A stretch of DNA of 9,226 nt from JAUREX01 sp044356825 (lineage in GTDB: Bacteria; Pseudomonadota; Alphaproteobacteria; Rhodobacterales; Rhodobacteraceae), in contig JBIKVM010000119.1 of the NCBI GenBank assembly GCA_044356825.1, positions 1 through 9,226 on the forward strand, in the 5' to 3' direction. Below the pieces are notes generated by a model, which saw only the letters and a list, made by a program, of their open reading frames with translations, did not search any database and was not told the DNA's origin. Below are positions 5,832 to 9,226 of the stretch, piece after piece. The translations under genes and the position numbers were made by a program. Each line of letters begins with the position of its first letter. Position 1 is the stretch's first letter.

Positions 5832-7370
5832 CTATTGGTGTGATTGGGTTTCCCGGGCGCCATCGCGCGCCCGGGCCTCGGCGAGCCGCCGTTGCATCAG
5901 GACGCGACGCCACGCACCCCATATCAGAACGCCGAGCGCGACCAACAAGATACCGGCGGTGATCGGGCGGGTCGCGAACTCGACGAAACTGTTGTCGTTC
6001 ATGTTGAGGCCGATGCGCAGGCTGCGCTCGAATTCCTTGCCGACGAAGACGCCGAGGGCTGCGGCAGGCGCCGAATAGCCATAGCGCAGCATGAAATAGC
6101 CGACGCCCCCAGCCGCGACCGCGACCATCACGTCGAACACCTTGGTGTTGATCGCATAGACCCCGATGAGCGTGAGCGTGATCGCAACCACGATGACGAC
6201 CTGCCGATCGAGGCTCACGGCCTTGAGCATGAGGCGGGCCATGAACCAGCCGGTCGCAAGCAGGAAGATCGTGGCCGCAAGAAGGCCCGCGATCGCGGCG
6301 AAAAGAAGTTCGGGCGCGTTCGTGACCATGAGGGGACCAGGAACGAAACCCTGCACCGTCAGGGCGGCGAGCAGAAGGACCATCGACCCCGAGACGGGGA
6401 TGCCGAGCCCGAGCGTTGGGATCAGTTCCCCCGAATTCGATGCGTTTTGTGCCGCCTCGTTCGCCCCGATCCCCTCGACCGAACCCTTGCCGAAGGTTTC
6501 GGGCCGCTTCGAGAGCATGCGCGCCACCTGATAGGAGATCATCGCCGCCGGCGTCGCGCCCGCCCCGGGGATCGCACCGACGAACGTCCCGACGATCGTG
6601 CCGGTTCCCATCGCCGGGATGGCCGGCCGGATCCGCGCGAAGGCCGGAAAGCGCGCGCCGCGCGCCTCTCCCGAGCGGTCCTGCCAACTGAAGACCTGCC
6701 GCGCGGATCGGAAGAGTTCGGACAGAGCAAGCAGGCCGATCACCAGGGCGACATCATCGATGCCCGAGCGGATCTCGCGCCAGCCGAAATCGAGCCGGGT
6801 GACCATGTTGATCGGGTCGAGGCCGACGAGCCCGATTGCGATCCCGAGCGCTGCCGACATCAGCCCCTTCACCAGATTGTCCGCCGCAAGGCTGATCAGG
6901 GCGAGGAAGCCGAAACAGTAGAGGCCGAAGATCTCTGGAAAGCTGAAATGATAGGCCAGCGCCATCAGCGGCACGACCAGCACGACGAAGAGCGGGATCG
7001 ACACAAGCTGTCCGCCCAGTGCAGCGAGGAAGGAAATCCCGAGCGCAACGCCCCCTTCGCCGCGTTTGTGGAGCGCGTGGCCGTCGATGACGGTCAGGAT
7101 CGCGGCCGGATTGCCGGGTATCCCCATGAGGATGGCAGGGATCGAGTTGCCATAGCCGACCCCGACCGAGATCGAGAGCAGGAAGGCAACCCCGATCACC
7201 GGGGGCATGACGAAGGTGAAGGGCAGGACCAGCCCATAGGCGAGCGTCGTGCCGATCCCGGGCATGGCCCCCGCGATGACGCCAAAGACAGTGCCGGCGA
7301 GCACCGCGACCCAGACAAGCGGATCGCCGAGCAGGCCGATCCCGCCGAGAAGGGGGCTCAGCAGTTCCAT
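5832..7370 (-). CDS. tctA: Tripartite tricarboxylate transporter, large membrane subunit TctA family
   Basis: A 512-aa inner-membrane protein with about 12 hydrophobic segments. It carries both halves of the family repeat: FGVIAGAMPGIGTTLAYGLVLPF (29-51) and VGTFVGAIPGAGATPAAMISY (260-280). Other typical blocks are GYGNSIPAILMGIPGNPAAILTVIDG (72-97) and GANEAAQNASNSGELIPTLGLGIPVSG (302-328). It forms the translocation channel of a secondary, ion-driven carboxylate uptake system together with TctB and TctC. An in-frame start at 7448 lies inside tctB; ATG 7370 is used because GAGGAAG precedes it by 5 bases. The tctB stop lies in or next to this ribosome-binding site with a 10-base gap, so translation is probably coupled. 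The transported compound is not fixed by TctA and need not be citrate. Confidence 0.96.
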   Translation of the reverse strand: MELLSPLLGGIGLLGDPLVWVAVLAGTVFGVIAGAMPGIGTTLAYGLVLPFTFVMPPVIGVAFLLSISVGVGYGNSIPAILMGIPGNPAAILTVIDGHALHKRGEGGVALGISFLAALGGQLVSIPLFVVLVVPLMALAYHFSFPEIFGLYCFGFLALISLAADNLVKGLMSAALGIAIGLVGLDPINMVTRLDFGWREIRSGIDDVALVIGLLALSELFRSARQVFSWQDRSGEARGARFPAFARIRPAIPAMGTGTIVGTFVGAIPGAGATPAAMISYQVARMLSKRPETFGKGSVEGIGANEAAQNASNSGELIPTLGLGIPVSGSMVLLLAALTVQGFVPGPLMVTNAPELLFAAIAGLLAATIFLLATGWFMARLMLKAVSLDRQVVIVVAITLTLIGVYAINTKVFDVMVAVAAGGVGYFMLRYGYSAPAAALGVFVGKEFERSLRIGLNMNDNSFVEFATRPITAGILLVALGVLIWGAWRRVLMQRRLAEARARDGARETQSHQ

Positions 7371-7380
7371 GAGGACTTCC

Positions 7381-7899
7381 TCACAACGCCACCCAACCCA
7401 GTGCGCGGAACATGTCCGTGAGGGGGCCAAGCGGCAAGCGCACGCCAAGGGCTGACGAAAAGACGAGATAGGTCACGATGGTGAATGCGACGGGCACGAC
7501 CACGACGCCGGCCAGCCCGCGCTTGCCCAGTAGCACGAGCGCGAAGGCCATGAAGAGCGGAGTTGCGATCAAGAACCCGGCCGGTTTCAGCGCCACGCTG
7601 AAGGCCGCGGCCCCCGCCATCAGAGCGAAGGCGCGAGGGGCACTCGCAGGGATGCCCGCTTCGTCCGCGACACCCTCGTTGGCGTCACTCTCGGCGCGCG
7701 TCTTGCGCCCGATGCCAAGGTTGCCGGCCGCGACCCACAGCCCGCCAGCGGCAAGCATGCCGCCGCAGATGTAGAAGGCGGCCCGCGGTCCGATCGGGTC
7801 GCGCATCATGCCGGACTTGATGCCACTTGCAGCCCAGATCATCCCCAGACCGACAAGCGCCATCGCCAGGGCGACGATCAGATCGACGCGGCGTTCCAT
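7381..7899 (-). CDS. tctB: Tripartite tricarboxylate transporter, small membrane subunit TctB family
   Basis: A 172-aa membrane protein with the four hydrophobic segments usual for TctB, at about residues 6-26, 40-62, 90-110 and 112-150 (the last block probably holds two helices split by the LLGKRGLAG loop at 123-131). A polar linker (64-88, rich in Glu, Asp, Ala) separates the two halves. TctB sequences are weakly conserved; the call rests on length, topology and position between tctC and tctA. AGGGA lies 5 bases before the ATG. The short C-terminal tail runs to the stop at 7381, 10 bases before tctA. Confidence 0.9.
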   Translation of the reverse strand: MERRVDLIVALAMALVGLGMIWAASGIKSGMMRDPIGPRAAFYICGGMLAAGGLWVAAGNLGIGRKTRAESDANEGVADEAGIPASAPRAFALMAGAAAFSVALKPAGFLIATPLFMAFALVLLGKRGLAGVVVVPVAFTIVTYLVFSSALGVRLPLGPLTDMFRALGWVAL

Positions 7900-7933
7900 G
7901 ATTGTCCCTGCATGCTGCTGACGGAGCGAGGCA

Positions 7934-7961
7934 CCCGCGCCCCCGATGCCGGGGGCGCGGG
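7934..7961 (-). promoter_or_regulatory. Intercistronic GC hairpin between tctC and tctB
   Basis: A perfect 11-bp inverted repeat (7934-7944 pairs with 7951-7961, arm CCCGCGCCCCC) encloses a 6-base loop. It lies 14 bases past the tctC stop and 34 bases before the tctB start. No run of T follows on either strand, so it is not a standard intrinsic terminator. Such a structure behind a binding-protein gene commonly shields the upstream mRNA from 3' exonucleases or partly stops transcription, giving more binding protein than membrane subunits. The structure is seen directly; the role is inferred. Confidence 0.75.
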
Positions 7962-7975
7962 CAGAAGGGTCGGGA

Positions 7976-9031
7976 TCAGTTCCCGCCCCAGTAGATGCCG
8001 AGGTCCTTGAACATGCCGACCGACACGTCGAGGCCGTAGAGCGCGAGATCCTTCGCCTCCTTGGGGTCGAGGTCGATCAGCTGGAGGGCCGACACGCTGC
8101 TGCGCTGCTCGACGAAGGCCGCGTCCTTGGCCGCCTGCGAGAAGAGGGCATAGAGCCAGTCGCGGTGCTCGGTCGAGACGCCCGGCGCGACGGCGATGGT
8201 GCGCGTCTGGCTGAAGGGATCGGTCTTGCCGATCCGGGACTCGGAGGGCACGACCGCTTCCCACGGTGCGGGGAAGGAATCGGCCCCTGCGCCGAGCAGC
8301 AGTTCCACCTTGCCCGCATCATAGTGCGGACGGAGCACGTCGGGCGGCGAGGCGGTGATGTCACCTTCGCCCGAGGCGACGGCAAGGGCACGCTCCTGCG
8401 GGTTGCCGCCGATCACGTCGGTAACCTCGATTCCGAGATTGGTGAGCCAGAAGCGCATCGCCGCATCCATCCCGCCGCCCGGCCCGCCGGTGATGTGGCG
8501 CACCGCACCGGGGTTGGCCTTGGCGTAGGTGAGGAAATCATCGAGCGTATCGCCCCACGGCGCGTCCGACCGCTGGATCAGGAAGAACGGCACCCGCTCT
8601 GTCGCGATCACCGGATTGAGGTCGTCGACCGTCTGGCCCGTCATCGACTCGATGTCGATCGCGGCCATGTCCACCATCGCGTCGGGGATGGTCAGAACGT
8701 AGCTGATGTAGCCCTCATTGGCGAGCTCGCCCTGGTCCTTGATCCAGGCGATGCCTTCCCAGGTGCCGAAGTTCGTGAAATCCTCGCGGTGCTCGACCAC
8801 GATCGGCTGGGGCGAGATGCGCGAGGCGGCTTCGGCGATCTGGCTGGCGAAGACCGAATCGGCCGAGCCCGGGCTGTCGATTACCATGAGCACGATGGGT
8901 TTCGCCGGAAACCCGTCGGCGAGCGGTTGCATCGGCGTCTGGCCCGAAACTGGCAGCGAGAGCGCGCCGAGCGCAAGGATCCCGGCCCCGCACCGTAGTA
9001 GCGCCTGACGGCGGCCGAACTGACGTGTCAT
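7976..9031 (-). CDS. tctC: Tripartite tricarboxylate transporter substrate-binding protein, TctC/Bug family (divergent)
   Basis: A 351-aa periplasmic binding protein. The N-terminus MTRQFGRRQALLRCGAGILALGALSLPVSG is a signal peptide: basic n-region, hydrophobic core at 15-27 and a likely cut near residue 30. GRRQALL faintly resembles a twin-arginine motif. The mature part has FPAKPIVLMV, then PWGDTLDDFLTYAKANPGAVRHITGGPGGGMDAA (158-191), ALAVASGEGD (215-224) and a C-terminal TctC-like domain. The usual ligand-loop signature near the start (PFPAGGGTD-like) is replaced by IDSPGSADSV (51-60), so the ligand contacts may be unusual. ATG 9031 is chosen over an in-frame codon at 9091 because GGGGAGGAG sits 8 bases before it and the signal peptide starts there. 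It is the first gene of the transporter unit, separated from tctB by a hairpin-bearing gap. Confidence 0.92.
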   Translation of the reverse strand: MTRQFGRRQALLRCGAGILALGALSLPVSGQTPMQPLADGFPAKPIVLMVIDSPGSADSVFASQIAEAASRISPQPIVVEHREDFTNFGTWEGIAWIKDQGELANEGYISYVLTIPDAMVDMAAIDIESMTGQTVDDLNPVIATERVPFFLIQRSDAPWGDTLDDFLTYAKANPGAVRHITGGPGGGMDAAMRFWLTNLGIEVTDVIGGNPQERALAVASGEGDITASPPDVLRPHYDAGKVELLLGAGADSFPAPWEAVVPSESRIGKTDPFSQTRTIAVAPGVSTEHRDWLYALFSQAAKDAAFVEQRSSVSALQLIDLDPKEAKDLALYGLDVSVGMFKDLGIYWGGN

Positions 9032-9125
9032 TCTGAGTTCTCCTCCCCAAACGGCCCCGATCGCGCGGGCCTCCGCAGCCCCCGCCGGCACGTTCCGGGA
9101 AAAGGGGGCGATCCTTGTTTATCAA

Positions 9126-9155
9126 ATAGTCACTACATGTACGAACATGCGTCAA
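9126..9155 (-). promoter_or_regulatory. Candidate sigma-70-type promoter for tctC
   Basis: On the minus strand TTGACG (9155-9150) matches the -35 consensus in 5 of 6 bases. With an 18-base spacer, GACTAT (9131-9126) is a weak -10 candidate. The patch 9113-9148 is AT-rich compared with the rest of the window. Transcription would begin near 9118, leaving a leader of roughly 90 bases before the tctC start. The -10 is poor, so activator dependence or another spacing is possible. Confidence 0.45.
9136..9149. promoter_or_regulatory. Palindromic operator candidate (TGT-N4-ACA) in the tctC promoter
   Basis: CATGTACGAACATG is a 14-base inverted repeat with 5-bp half sites (CATGT/ACATG) around a 4-base centre. 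It contains GT-N4-AC, the general shape of HutC-subfamily GntR operators. It lies in the spacer directly downstream of the candidate -35 box, where a bound dimer would block polymerase. The GntR protein encoded at 1210-1935 is the obvious candidate ligand; this link is inference. No second copy was found in the divergent gap near 3668-3756. Confidence 0.5.
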
Positions 9156-9226
9156 GGCCCTTGTGCGCCGTCCCCGCGGCACGGCGACCTTGGTCCGATC
9201 CCTCGTGGCAAGCGAATTTCTCTTGT

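Noticed and set aside
4738..6687. A continuous 649-codon minus-strand open frame suggesting a fusion ahead of the Gfo/Idh enzyme.
   Set aside because: The part upstream of 5820 is an out-of-frame reading of tctA, rich in Arg/Gly/Ala/Pro without family motifs; the true start with its own ribosome-binding site is at 5820.
5844..7421. A 525-codon plus-strand open frame opposite tctA.
   Set aside because: It is rich in Arg, Asp, Glu and Gly with no recognisable motif, as expected for the antisense of a high-GC membrane-protein gene; tctA motifs on the other strand are decisive.
7946..8998. A 350-codon plus-strand open frame opposite tctC.
   Set aside because: It has no motif or start context, and the minus frame has a signal peptide and TctC blocks.
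9156..9226. A possible end of an upstream gene at the right edge.
   Set aside because: Short open frames exist on minus in this stretch, but none shows a recognisable motif or consistent codon pattern; no gene can be supported.

Overview
The window is high-GC DNA with strong G/C preference at third codon positions, purine-rich Shine-Dalgarno sites and tightly packed, overlapping genes. This suggests a proteobacterium, most likely an alphaproteobacterium of the Rhodobacterales/Rhizobiales type; the assignment rests on composition and gene style, not on a marker gene. No rRNA, tRNA, CRISPR array, insertion sequence or phage gene was seen.

Layout. Nine genes are on the minus strand and one is on the plus strand. 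Read in the minus direction from the right end, a roughly 195-base leader carries a candidate promoter and a palindromic operator. It is followed by tctC (periplasmic binding protein), a 76-base gap with a perfect 11-bp GC hairpin, tctB and tctA (the two membrane subunits), then a Gfo/Idh/MocA oxidoreductase. Next, facing the other way, is a lone TRAP DctP-type binding protein (3757-4668) with no visible signal peptide and no DctQ/DctM partners. Left of it, again on minus, is a tightly coupled unit: two tandem 3-hydroxyisobutyrate-dehydrogenase-family enzymes (each 289 aa), a GntR/HutC-type repressor, an ACMSD-family amidohydrolase, and the N-terminal part of an Ldh2-type (malate/lactate) dehydrogenase that leaves the window at base 1. 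Three of these junctions are 4-base ATGA overlaps.

How the genes may work together (inference). The set looks like one uptake-and-breakdown locus for an organic acid. TctCBA imports a carboxylate using the ion gradient. The Gfo/Idh, two HIBADH-type and Ldh2-type enzymes would oxidise or reduce hydroxy/keto-acid intermediates, the ACMSD-type enzyme would decarboxylate or hydrolyse/hydrate a carboxylated intermediate, and the GntR protein would switch the locus by sensing an intermediate. The substrate cannot be read from the sequence. The combination does not match a complete pathway I recognise, so this locus is the best candidate here for an undescribed system.
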